Position numbers and translations under genes: made by a program. The notes under the pieces are model-generated. The model had not been told where the DNA came from. It worked only from the letters and a program-made list of their open reading frames with translations, and searched no databases. From Burkholderia sp. USMB20 (GTDB lineage: Bacteria; Pseudomonadota; Gammaproteobacteria; Burkholderiales; Burkholderiaceae), in the NCBI RefSeq assembly GCF_000949135.2, contig NZ_JTAN02000021.1, positions 806,001-870,000 of the forward strand: DNA of 64,000 nt. The letters are read 5' to 3'. Positions 9,323 to 20,400 of the stretch are shown piece by piece; positions within the stretch are counted from its first letter, which is position 1, and the number at the start of each line of letters is the position of its first letter.

Positions 9323-9621
9323 GTTGTTTGCGAGGTTCGGGGAAAGACTCGACTGTGCAGGTGACATTTGGCCGGCCGCGGGCACATGCGAGTGGCTGTC
9401 GGCGAACCAATGCCGTCATTGCCCCGACGAAAACCGTACGTTGGGCGCAGTTGCGAGCCGGTGCCCGGTCGAGCGTCGGATCGGTTTCATCTTGATATCG
9501 ATCTGTCCGACCGATCGCTTTGTTCGCCGGCATCGACGCAACATGCCAAAGCAGGCCGGTTCAATCCCGCGTCCCGTCATTCCGCGGGAGGTGACGACAC
9601 ACACTCGGCCTGTATTCGAAG

Positions 9622-10146
9622 TCATTTGGCTCGCCTCAGCACGACCTCACCCGAGCCTCCCCCGGAGGCTGAGGGCGTGGTCCATCTGAGCTCGTCTCCC
9701 GAGAGGACAAACGGCCTGCGTTGCTCGACACCGTTCCAGTTCGGAAACGTGCTTGCTTCTATGTGAAAGGTGATGGTTCTGTCTGCTTCGTTGACGACGT
9801 ACGTGCCAAAATGTGCGATCGAACCTTGCACCACGGCGCGATATTCCTCTGCACTGCCTTTCATTCGATCGTTGGACACATACTTGGGTAAGTCGCTGCG
9901 CGAATTCACCAGCGCGTAGTGACCATGGCCATCAAAAATCACCAGACCGCGCGGATCAGATCCGTACATGGGTGTGCGGCTTCCGTCCGGGCGGACGGTG
10001 TCGACCGAGACATACGTCCATGCACCGGCCAGTTGCTGGTCCAATGACTTGTCCGGCTGCTGTTGACTCAACGCAGCGCCCGATTGCACCGCGAGCCCCA
10101 GAAGCACCCATCGCGAAGCAGCGGCGACGATGTGGATACGATTCAT
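9622..10146 (-). CDS. Secreted lipocalin-like domain protein
   Basis: A 174-residue protein with a signal peptide (positively charged start, hydrophobic stretch to about residue 24, then ALSQQQ) and a single lipocalin-like domain of the bacterial Lipocalin_5 type: LAGAWTYVSVDTVRPDGSR, a DPRGLVIFDGHGHYAL strand pair, and EEYRAVVQGSIAHFGTYVVNE. The family binds small hydrophobic molecules or has no known function. The start at 10146 is preferred to longer in-frame options because GAGGAGGG lies 7-8 bases upstream. Monocistronic; the gene on its 5' side (10232) runs the other way and is probably a remnant. Confidence 0.75.
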   Translation of the reverse strand: MNRIHIVAAASRWVLLGLAVQSGAALSQQQPDKSLDQQLAGAWTYVSVDTVRPDGSRTPMYGSDPRGLVIFDGHGHYALVNSRSDLPKYVSNDRMKGSAEEYRAVVQGSIAHFGTYVVNEADRTITFHIEASTFPNWNGVEQRRPFVLSGDELRWTTPSASGGGSGEVVLRRAK

Positions 10147-10231
10147 GGTCCATCCCTCCTCTCGCAAACTGACCCATGACGACAAATATAGAACGCAAGC
10201 AAGGAAAGGGAGGCAATCGCCGCTGCCCCGA

Positions 10232-10561
10232 ATGTGCGAAGGCGGCCGTATCAGCCCGTGGTTCGGCACCAATCTCTACGGATGGGTCGGCGTCGAAGGT
10301 GAAGCCTGCGGCCCCGGCATCGGCGATGCGCGCAGCGAAGAGGCCCGCATGACGATCGCCGTCGAGAAAGCATCGAGCCACGGCTTCGCCAACCTGTCGA
10401 TCACGGCGCACATCACGGAGACGCAGCGCAAGAACGGTGATTACTCGGATACGGGCAAGCGCACGGCGCGCACGGTCGTCCACCACGACGGCAAGTCGTA
10501 CGGCATCGACATGTTCCGGAACTTCTGGTATTCGCCCGCCGCAATGAAGCGCTTCAAGTAA
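10232..10561 (+). CDS. Hypothetical protein, probably a 5'-truncated gene remnant
   Basis: About 109 residues, with host-like codon use from roughly 10240 onward: segments such as GWVGVEGEACGPG, HITETQRKNGDYSDTG and FRNFWYSPAAMKRFK, then a stop. I do not recognise the family. The ATG at 10232 has no convincing ribosome site close upstream, and the reading frame stays open back into the antisense of the lipocalin gene's promoter, where it looks non-coding. This suggests the original 5' end, perhaps a signal peptide, was lost or replaced when the neighbouring gene arrived. It could still be an intact small protein; the call is tentative. Confidence 0.4.
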   Translation: MCEGGRISPWFGTNLYGWVGVEGEACGPGIGDARSEEARMTIAVEKASSHGFANLSITAHITETQRKNGDYSDTGKRTARTVVHHDGKSYGIDMFRNFWYSPAAMKRFK

Positions 10562-10589
10562 GGCCGGAGCGAATCGCCACCCCACCCGC

Positions 10590-11741
10590 CTATTCCGCCA
10601 CCTTCGGCCCGATCGCGTCGGTCGGCGCCGGCATCCGCAGCGCATCGTCGCGCATGCGTCGCGCCTCGCGCGCCGTATAGCGATCCTTCAGCCGCAGGAA
10701 CGGCTTCTCGACGAGGAAATAACTCGCCATCGCGGCCAGCAGCGCCCATCCGATGCCGAGCGGGAACGCGTGCGGAACCGCCAGATCCGGATTCGCGAAC
10801 GGCTGCTGCCACAGATACAGGCTGAACGAGATCGTGCCGACGAACACGACCGGCGCGGCCCGCAGCCAGCGCGCGCACCAGAACTCGCTGCGGAAATTCA
10901 GCACGACGATCACGATCGCGATCAGCGCGGCCTCGAGCGTCACGCCGTAGGTCGCATTCCAGAAGCCGCCGAGCCGATGTTCGGCAAGCGGCATCCCGAA
11001 CAGCACGATGAAGACGAGCGCCGTCACGATGCGCGTCTCGCCGCGCCACGAGCCGATCCATGCTTCGAGCCGTTCGCGTTCGAGCGCCGCGTAGCAGCCG
11101 ATCAGGATCGGATCGACGCCCGTATGCAGCATCATCCCGAGCTGCCCGCGCAGCGCCGGCGCGACGAAATACGTGAGCGCGCGCGCGAGCGGCACGGCCA
11201 GGATCAGCGCGGCCAGCCAGCGCGTGCCGCGACGGCGGGCGCCAAACACGAACAGCAACGGCCAGAACCAGTAAAACTGCTCCTCGAGCGCGAGCGACCA
11301 GAAATGGCCGAGATACCACGCGCCGTCCGGGTGCAGCACGTTGTCGCCGCTCAGCCCGAACCATGCCGAGTAATTCCACAGATGCAGCGCCGCATACAGC
11401 CACTGGCGGCGCCCGACGTCGAGCCAGCCGACGGCGGCGAGCACGCCGATGGTCGCGAGATACACGTAGCACGCCGGCCAGATTCGCAGCGCGCGGCGCA
11501 CATAGAACGACGTCAGCGCGATCCCGCCGGTGCGCGCGCACTCCGCGCGCAGCACGTTGGTGATCAGGAAGCCGCTGAGGACGAAGAAGATCAGCACGCC
11601 GAGCCGGCCGTCGGCGACGAGCCGCAGCGGCGCGAGCCAGCCGGTGTAGCCGCCCGGCAGCACGTGCTCGGCATGGCCGACGACGACCATCGTGACCGCG
11701 ACGGCGCGCAACCCGGTCAATTGCTTGACGCGATGGTTCAT
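10590..11741 (-). CDS. Acyltransferase-3 family membrane protein (OafA/YrhL-like)
   Basis: Multi-pass inner-membrane acyltransferase of about 383 residues that would O-acetylate or otherwise acylate a surface saccharide or lipid. Typical features: LTGLRAVAVTMVVVGHAEHV at the N-terminus with the family's catalytic-type histidine, then GVLIFFVLSGFLITNVL, YVRRALRIWPACYVY and HFWSLALEEQFYWFWP, and about ten hydrophobic segments. No C-terminal SGNH domain, so it is the short form. The ATG at 11741 is used; an in-frame GTG seven codons upstream (11762) is possible and neither has a strong ribosome site. No sugar genes adjoin, so the substrate is unknown. Confidence 0.85.
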   Translation of the reverse strand: MNHRVKQLTGLRAVAVTMVVVGHAEHVLPGGYTGWLAPLRLVADGRLGVLIFFVLSGFLITNVLRAECARTGGIALTSFYVRRALRIWPACYVYLATIGVLAAVGWLDVGRRQWLYAALHLWNYSAWFGLSGDNVLHPDGAWYLGHFWSLALEEQFYWFWPLLFVFGARRRGTRWLAALILAVPLARALTYFVAPALRGQLGMMLHTGVDPILIGCYAALERERLEAWIGSWRGETRIVTALVFIVLFGMPLAEHRLGGFWNATYGVTLEAALIAIVIVVLNFRSEFWCARWLRAAPVVFVGTISFSLYLWQQPFANPDLAVPHAFPLGIGWALLAAMASYFLVEKPFLRLKDRYTAREARRMRDDALRMPAPTDAIGPKVAE

Positions 11742-13028
<1,287 letters not shown>

Positions 13029-13109
13029 GCGCAAGCAACGCAGCACATACCGCGCAATACCACGCGGCGCGCGGCAGCCGGCCATGCCGGCCGGCGCGCG
13101 CCGCCCCGC

Positions 13110-13382
13110 TCAGAGCGCCGCTTCGACGATCGAGCGGCCGCTGATCGCCCGCTCGACGAGTCGTTCATCGCCAACCTTGCGGATCGCATCGTCGAGCAAC
13201 CCTTCCGGCTCCTCGGTCGCGACCTTCAGCAGGCCCGACAGGCCACGCGCGTCGAGCACCACGAGTGTTTCCATCGAATCCGCACGGCTCACGAGCACGC
13301 GGCGGAACGCCGGGCCAGCGCCGAAGCTCGCGCAAAGCCCGATCGTCTCGTTGCCGAGCGTGTAGTCGAAGTTCTTGATCAT
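13110..13382 (-). CDS. Small conserved-looking hypothetical protein
   Basis: Ninety residues starting MIKNFDYTLGNETIGL. It has host-type codon use and a balanced composition, no signal peptide or membrane segment, and no motif I recognise. It ends with an acidic/basic helix-like region (DDAIRKVGDERLVERA). It runs convergently with the iminopeptidase gene and stands alone upstream of the ATP-grasp/transglutaminase cluster end. Cytoplasmic, function unknown. Confidence 0.6.
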   Translation of the reverse strand: MIKNFDYTLGNETIGLCASFGAGPAFRRVLVSRADSMETLVVLDARGLSGLLKVATEEPEGLLDDAIRKVGDERLVERAISGRSIVEAAL

Positions 13383-13554
13383 GTCCGCCGCCGTTGCAAG
13401 GGAATGGCGACGCGCGACGGCGCGGCGCCGTGACGTCGACGCACCCGTGCGTGCCGCCGGCGCCGGATCGGGTCCGATCCGTTCGCCGGCAACACCATGC
13501 TAGGCGGGCAGTATTAACGACGACTTAAACGTCCGGCGGCCGGCGCATCAGGCC

Positions 13555-14613
13555 TTAGAGCGCCTCATCGAGCGGCTCGACCGTCACACCGACCTTCAGC
13601 TCCTGATCCGCGCCGCCGCCGCGAATCACGCCGCGCAGCGGCGTCACGTCCGCGTAGTCGCGGCCGATCGACAGCATCACGTAGTCGTCGCCCGGCGCGC
13701 GGTCGTTGGTCGGATCGAGCTGCAGCCAGCCGCCGTCTTCGGGCCACGCCGGGTCGTACACGTCGACCCATGCATGCGATGCGTCCGCACCGATCAGCCG
13801 CGGCTGCCCGGGCGGCGGCTGCGTCAACAGATACCCGCTCACGTAGCGCGCGGCGAGCCCGAGCGAGCGCAGCGCGCCGATCATCACGTGCGCGAAATCC
13901 TGGCAGACGCCCTTGCGCAATCGCAATGCATCGAGCGCCGTCGTCGTGATGTCGGTGCTGTTCGGCGTATACGCGAAGTCGGCGTGAATCCGCCGCATCA
14001 GGTCCCATGCGGCCTGCACGAGCGGCCGCTGCGGCTTGAAGCTGGCGGCCGCATACGCAGCCAGTTCCGGATCGCACGCCACGTGCGGCGACGCGAACAC
14101 GAACTCGCTCGCCGCGTCGTACGGCTGCCCCGCGCGAAACCGCAGGCGGTCGCGCACGACTTCCCATGCGGTTGCGTGCTCGGGGTCGGGATGCGCGATC
14201 GCGGGCGGCGGCGCGCCGCGTGCGCCCTGCGACCAGACGGGCGGGCTCACGCGCACCGTGCTGCAGCTGCGCACGAGCAGCGCATCGTGCGGCTGGTTCA
14301 GCGCGAACGATGCGCGCGCGTTGCCGAACGCGTCGATCTCGGTGCCGACCGTTTCCGGTCCGGGTTCGATGTCGAGCGCGAACGACAGCACCTGCTGGCG
14401 CGGCGTCGCGAGCGGCTGCAGCCGCGCCTGGTGCTGGGCCGATTCGACGCGCGCCGCGTAGCGATATTCGGTGTCGTGCGTGACACGCAGGACACGACCG
14501 GCCGACGTGGCCGATGCATTCGAGGCCGCGGGCACGACCGCCGCCGCTGTCTGCTTCGCACTGCCGGGGGCGGCCGCGGGCGGCGTCTTCGCCGCGTGTT
14601 TCGGCGTCACCAT
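13555..14613 (-). CDS. Transglutaminase-like cysteine protease-fold protein
   Basis: A 352-residue protein with an Ala/Pro-rich N-terminus (~40 residues), a bacterial transglutaminase N-terminal domain (RVTHDTEYRYAARVESAQHQARLQP) and a transglutaminase core. The catalytic triad looks intact: Cys in RKGVCQDFAH, His in ADASHAWVDVY and Asp in WLQLDPTND. Members of this family cleave or form isopeptide bonds. It is last in the six-gene cluster and overlaps the ATP-grasp/alpha-E gene by 7 bases (ATGGTGA). Its intact triad contrasts with the Cys-less paralog at 20948. Confidence 0.85.
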   Translation of the reverse strand: MVTPKHAAKTPPAAAPGSAKQTAAAVVPAASNASATSAGRVLRVTHDTEYRYAARVESAQHQARLQPLATPRQQVLSFALDIEPGPETVGTEIDAFGNARASFALNQPHDALLVRSCSTVRVSPPVWSQGARGAPPPAIAHPDPEHATAWEVVRDRLRFRAGQPYDAASEFVFASPHVACDPELAAYAAASFKPQRPLVQAAWDLMRRIHADFAYTPNSTDITTTALDALRLRKGVCQDFAHVMIGALRSLGLAARYVSGYLLTQPPPGQPRLIGADASHAWVDVYDPAWPEDGGWLQLDPTNDRAPGDDYVMLSIGRDYADVTPLRGVIRGGGADQELKVGVTVEPLDEAL

Positions 14614-17213
14614 AGCGTCCTGCCCGCCTCGCGAACGTGGCTGAAATATCGCTCGCCGATCCGGTTCGACAGATCCCACACGGCCTTCACGGTCGTGTCG
14701 AGTGCATCGAGCAGCGCGTCGTGCCGACCATCGTCGCCGGTTTCACACAGTTCGTGCAGCGACCACGCGGGCACGTCCGGAATCGTCTCGGCCAGTTCGG
14801 ACAGCGCATAGCCCTCGCTGCGCTCGACCTTCGTCAGCCGGCCGCGCAACGCCTGCACGACCCAGCCGAGCGAGCGCGGATTGTCGGTGTCGAGCACGAC
14901 GAGCGACAGCAGCGGCGCGACGTCGAAGCCGCGCTGGAAGCGCGAGCGGAACGTGATCGTGCTGTCGAACAGCTCCAGCACGAGTTCGAAACCGTCCTGC
15001 CGGTGCACCGCGCCTTCGTCGAACGCGAACTTCAGCACGCTGCACAGGAAGTCCAGCCGGTCGATCTGCCGCCCGATCGACAACAGCCGCCAGCCGTCGT
15101 CGCGCGTCATGTTGTCGGTCTGCGCGCCGGTGATCGCGCCGAGCAGCAGCCCGAGGCGCTCCAGCAACTGCAGCGCCTCGTTGCCGATCTGCTCCTCGGC
15201 TTCCGGATGATCGGCGCTGTCGGCGAACAGTTGCGTCGCGTCGTCGATCAGCCGCCACTGATCGCTCGACAGCCGTTCGCGGATCGCCGCAGCCGCGCCG
15301 CGCATCCCGAACAGGCAGGACGCGATGCCCGACGTGCGGTCCGCGCCGCGCGTCAGCGACGTCGCGAGCGCGTACTGGAACGCACGCGGCGCATCGACGG
15401 CGTTCGGCGCGTCGGGCGCGATCAGGCCGGTGTCGCGGCACAACGTGTCGATCAACTCGAGATGCGCGGGACTGTCGACGTCGTCCTCGCCGCGCAGCCG
15501 TTCGAGCGCGGCGCGCGCGAGACGCATCAGGTTGGTCGCGCGCTCGGTATAGCGGCCGAGCCAGAACAGGTTCTCCGCCGCGCGGCTCGCGATCGCGCGC
15601 GGACGCTCGACCAGATCGTCGGGGCCGAGACGCGTCTGCAGCAGCGTCGTCGAATCGACGATGCCTTCGGTCATCACCCACGTATCGACCGTGCTGCCGC
15701 CGCGCGGCATCGGCGCGTTGAACAGCGTATCGCGCGTGCCGACCCGCGACAGTCCGCCCGGCAGCAGCCGCCAGCGCTGCGCGCCGTCGGCGAGCGCGAA
15801 CACGCGCAGCAGCAGCGGCTTCGGCACGATGCGCGCGCCGCCGCTGCCGTCGGACGCGTCGTGCCCCGGCCAGGTCGGCGCCTGCGACAACGGCAGGTCG
15901 GCCTGCACCGTGTAATGCTCGGGCCGGGCCAGGATCCGCGCACGCCATTCGGCCAGCTGCGCCGGCGTGAGCCGCGCGCCGGTCACCGGGTCGAACGCGC
16001 CGCCGGCCTGCACCTCGGGCGGATACGACGGCTTCACGATGCTGCGCGCAAGCTGCGGCAGCGCGTCGCCGCACGCGGCCGCCTCGCCGCACCACCACGA
16101 ATGCACGGCCGGCAGCGTCAGCGTTTCGCCGAGCAGCGCTTCCGCGAGGCGCGGCATGAAGCCGAGCATGCCCGGCGACTCGAGGAAGCCCGAACCCGGC
16201 GCATTCGCGAGCAGCACGTTGCCGGCCCGCACGGCCTGCAGCAGGCCGGGCACGCCGAGCATCGAATCGGGACGCAGTTCGAGCGGATCGAGCCACGCGT
16301 CGTCGACGCGCCGCAGGATCCCGTGCACGGGTTCGAGCCCGCGCAGCGTCTTCAGGAAGACGCGGTTGTCGCGCGCGGTCAGGTCACCGCCCTCGACGAG
16401 GGTGAGGCCGAGGTAGCGCGCGAGATACGCATGCTCGAAGTAGGTCGCGCTGTGCGGCCCGGGCGTCAGCAGCACGATCCGCGAATTCTTTCTGGCGGGA
16501 CTGAGCGCCTGCATGCTCTGCAGCAGCGACCGGTACGCGGAAGCGAGCCGCTGCACGCGCAGCCCGCGGAAACCGCGCGGAAAGAGCCGCGACACGATCA
16601 GCCGGTTCTCGAGCAGATAGCCGAGGCCGGACGGTCCCTGCGTGTGCTGCGCGACGATCCGCCATTGGCCGTCGGGGCCGCGCGCGAGATCGAACGCGAC
16701 GACGTGCAGCCACGTGTCGCCCGGCACGCGTGCGCCGCGCATCGCGCGCAGGTAGCCCGGGTGGCCGGTCACGAGCGCGGGCGGCAGCAGCCCGCGCTGC
16801 AGGATCGTCTGCGGTCCGTACAAATCGGCCATCGTCGCGTTCAGCAGCCGCACGCGCTGCAGCACGCCGCGCTCGATCGCGACCCAGTCCTCGGGCGTGA
16901 CGATCAGCGGCAGCAGGTCGAGCGACCACGGGCCGGCCGCGCCGTCGCCTGCGCGTTGTTCGTGGAGCTGGTAGAACAGGCCGTTCTCGCGCATGCGGCG
17001 CTGCAGCGCGTCGGCGCGGCGGTCGAGGTCGGCCACGCCGTCGCTGCCGATCGACGTGAAGAAGCTGCGCCATGCGGGGGCGAGCAGCGGCGCGGTGAGG
17101 CCGGCGGCACTGCCGCGCAGTTCGTCGTAGCGGCCGGCCGCGGCCGGCGCCGCGAGCGCGGCGGCCAGTTCCGCGGCGTCCGGCTGCGCGCCGGTATCGA
17201 AAAGCGTGGGCAT
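14607..17213 (-). CDS. Circularly permuted ATP-grasp (divergent) fused to alpha-E domain
   Basis: About 868 residues: an N-terminal ATP-grasp type 2 domain (~1-510) and a C-terminal helical alpha-E domain (~555-868, beginning with ASRAAENLFWLGRYTERATN). Compared with the stand-alone paralog at 22937, the ATP-grasp half keeps the fold-level landmarks (LLTPGPHSATYFEHAYLARYLG, LANAPGSGFLESP) but the acidic EDN-type metal motif reads QHTQGPSG and the glycine-rich VKE..GSGGYGM loop reads IVKPSYPPEVQAGG. It may therefore be inactive or use a different chemistry. The start is uncertain: ATG at 17213 has no good ribosome site, and longer in-frame starts reach up to 17321. The predicted role is in a peptide-ligation or modification system; substrate unknown. 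Confidence 0.82.
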   Translation of the reverse strand: MPTLFDTGAQPDAAELAAALAAPAAAGRYDELRGSAAGLTAPLLAPAWRSFFTSIGSDGVADLDRRADALQRRMRENGLFYQLHEQRAGDGAAGPWSLDLLPLIVTPEDWVAIERGVLQRVRLLNATMADLYGPQTILQRGLLPPALVTGHPGYLRAMRGARVPGDTWLHVVAFDLARGPDGQWRIVAQHTQGPSGLGYLLENRLIVSRLFPRGFRGLRVQRLASAYRSLLQSMQALSPARKNSRIVLLTPGPHSATYFEHAYLARYLGLTLVEGGDLTARDNRVFLKTLRGLEPVHGILRRVDDAWLDPLELRPDSMLGVPGLLQAVRAGNVLLANAPGSGFLESPGMLGFMPRLAEALLGETLTLPAVHSWWCGEAAACGDALPQLARSIVKPSYPPEVQAGGAFDPVTGARLTPAQLAEWRARILARPEHYTVQADLPLSQAPTWPGHDASDGSGGARIVPKPLLLRVFALADGAQRWRLLPGGLSRVGTRDTLFNAPMPRGGSTVDTWVMTEGIVDSTTLLQTRLGPDDLVERPRAIASRAAENLFWLGRYTERATNLMRLARAALERLRGEDDVDSPAHLELIDTLCRDTGLIAPDAPNAVDAPRAFQYALATSLTRGADRTSGIASCLFGMRGAAAAIRERLSSDQWRLIDDATQLFADSADHPEAEEQIGNEALQLLERLGLLLGAITGAQTDNMTRDDGWRLLSIGRQIDRLDFLCSVLKFAFDEGAVHRQDGFELVLELFDSTITFRSRFQRGFDVAPLLSLVVLDTDNPRSLGWVVQALRGRLTKVERSEGYALSELAETIPDVPAWSLHELCETGDDGRHDALLDALDTTVKAVWDLSNRIGERYFSHVREAGRTLW

Positions 17214-17425
17214 CGCGTCGGCGTCGGCGAGATCGTCGGGGTGAATGGGCGGCACGGTCGGTATCGTTCCGTCGTCAGGGGGCAGCGGTGCCCGCGCGCC
17301 GCCGCACCGTCGTCCGGGCACGGCAGACGCGGCGGGCGGCCGCAGTCTGCCCGCATCCTAGCACTCCTCCCTGCGCGCCGGGAGGTCGGAGACCGCGCAT
17401 CGTCGTGCGTCCTTTCATCCGACGA

Positions 17426-20400
17426 TCAGGGCCGTCGCAGGTCGAGCGTGAACGGGAATTCACGGCTCGGCGCGGCGGCCGCCACGTCCATCCGCCCCGG
17501 CGTGTGCCCCATCGCGACGAAACGCGCGAGCCGGCGGCTCTCGGCCTCGTACGCGTTGACCGGGAACGTCGCATAGTTGCGCCCGCCCGGGTGCGCGACG
17601 TGATACCGGCAGCCGCCCAGCGAGCGCTGCAGCCACGTATCGACGATGTCGAAGGTGAGCGGCGCATGCACGCCGATGGTCGGATGCAGCGCAGACGGCG
17701 GCGCCCACGCCTTGTAGCGCACGCCCGCGACGTATTCGCCGACGGTGCCGGTCGGCTGCAACGGCAGCGCGCGGCCGTTGACGGTCACGACGTGACGGTT
17801 GTCGTTCAGCCCGGTCACGCGCACTTCGAGCCGTTCGACCGACGAATCGACGTAGCGCACCGTGCCGCCGGGCGCGCCCTCTTCGCCCATCACGTGCCAC
17901 GGCTCGAGCGCGCCGCGCAGCGACAGCTGCATCCCGTTCACCGCGATCTGGCCGAACAGCGGGAAGCGGAATTCGAAATGCGGCGCGAACCACGCGGAAT
18001 CGAACGCGAAACCGGCGTCGCGCAGCTCGGCCAGCACGTCGTCGAAATCCATCTTCAGGAACGCGGGCAGCATGAAGCGATCGTGCAGCGCGGTGCCCCA
18101 GCGCGTGAGCGGCGTCGTATACGGCGCGGCCCAGAAGCGCGCGACCAGCGCGCGCAGCAGCAGTTGCTGCACGATGCTCATCCGCGCATGCGGCGGCATC
18201 TCGAACGCGCGCAGTTCGAGCAGGCCGAGCCGCCCGGTCGACGAATCCGGCGAATACAGCTTGTCGATGCAGAATTCGCTGCGGTGCGTGTTGCCGGTCA
18301 CGTCGATCAGCAGGTTGCGCAGCACGCGGTCGACGAGCCACGGCGGCATGTCCTGCCCGTACAGCAGCTTGTTGCGCTGGATTTCCGCGAATGCGATGTC
18401 GAGCTCGTAGACCTGGTCGTTGCGCGCCTCGTCGACGCGCGGCGCCTGGCTCGTCGGCCCGATGAACAGCCCCGAGAACAGGTACGACAGCGACGGATGG
18501 TTGTGCCAGTAGGCGATCAGGCTCGCGAGCAGATCGGGGCGGCGCAGGAACGGGCTGTCGACCGGCGTCGCGCCGCCGAGCACGAAGTGGTTGCCGCCGC
18601 CCGTGCCGACGTGCCGGCCGTCGACCATGAACTTCTCGCTGGACAGCCGCGACTGCCACGCGGCGTCGTACAGGAATTCGGTCTGGCCGACGAGTTCGTC
18701 GAAGCTCTTCGCCGGATGGATGTTCACCTCGATCACGCCGGGATCGGGCGTGACCTGCAACAGCTTGAGCCGCGCGTCGCGCGGCGGCGGATAGCCTTCG
18801 AGCACGAGCTTCACGCCGAGGGCCTGCGCGGTCAGCTCGATCGCCGCGAGCAGGTCGAGATAATCCTCGAGCGCGGCGAGCGGCGGCATGAACAGGTACA
18901 GGATGCCGTTGCGCACTTCTGCGCACATCGCGGTACGCGTGATCCATGCGGCCGATTCGAAGCGCTCGGGGTGGCGCTGCGGGTCCTGCGCGGCATGCGC
19001 GTGCCGGTCGCCGGCGGCGCTGCCGTCGCTGCCGTCGCTGCGCAACTGCATGACCGTTTGCGCGGACGCTTCGCGATGCACGCCGGCCAGGTAACGCGGC
19101 GCGTCGGCCGCACCCGCATGACGCGCACGGAACGCGGCCGCGTCCGGCAGCGCGTCGCGCGGCGCGAACGGATCGCGTTCGACCAGGTACGGATAGTCGG
19201 CGCCGGCAACCCACGGCAGCGAATCGAGCGGCAGCCGATAGCCCATCGGCGAATCGCCGGGCACGAGGTACATCCGTTCGTCGCGGAAGAACCACGGGCC
19301 GGTCTGCCAGCGCGGGCCGTCGAGGCCCGGCGCGTCGTCCGTGCGCTTGATCGGCAGCACGTAGCCGACCACGCTGTCGAGATGCTGGTCGAACACCTTG
19401 CGCAACCGCGCGCGCTCGAGCTCGTCGTCGAGGCGCGAGTCGAACGGATCGACGTTGACGGGCAGCCGGCGCTCGCGCCACAGGTAGTACCAGACATCCT
19501 CGTAGCCGGGCCGCACGAATTCGTCGGTCAGTCCGAGGCGCGCGGCCAGCGCGTCGATGAAGCGCTTCGCGTCCTCGGTCGTGCACGCGGACGGCTCGCG
19601 CTCGTCGGCGAACAGCGACGGGTCGTGCCACACGGGCTGGCCGTCGGCGCGCCAGAAGATCGACAGCGCCCAGCGCGGCAGCTGCTCGCCCGGATACCAC
19701 TTGCCCTGCCCGAAATGCAGGAAGCCGCCTTCGCCGTATTCGGCGCGCAGCCGCTGCACGAGTTCGGTCGCATAGCCGCGCTTGGTCGGGCCGAGCGCAT
19801 CGGTGTTCCATTCGGCGCCGTCGCGATCGTCGATCGACACGAAGGTCGGCTCGCCGCCCTGCGTCAGCCGCACGTCGCCGGCCGTCAGCGCGCCGTCGAC
19901 CTGCGCGCCGAGCGTGCGCACGGCGTCCCATTGCTGCTCGGTATACGGCTTCGTCACGCGCGGCGATTCGTACACGCGCGTCACCACCATCTCGTGCTCG
20001 AACGACACTTCGCATTCGTCGATCAGCCCCTCCACCGGCGCGGCGCTGGTCGGCTGCGGCGTGCATGCGAGCGGGATGTGCCCTTCGCCGGCGAGCAGGC
20101 CCGAGGTCGGATCGAAGCCGATCCAGCCCGCGCCCGGCAGGTAGACCTCGCACCACGCGTGCAGGTCGGTGAAGTCGACCGACGTGCCGCTCGGGCCGTC
20201 GAGCGCCTTCACGTCGGGCGTGAGCTGGATCAGGTAGCCGGACACGAAACGCGCGGCGATGCCGAGATGCCGGCACAGCTGCACGAGCAGCCACGCGCTG
20301 TCGCGGCACGACCCGGACGCGAGCTCGAGCGTCTGCTCGGGCGTCTGCACGCCCGGCTCCATCCGCACCAGATAACCGATGTCGTGCTGCAGTTGCTGGT

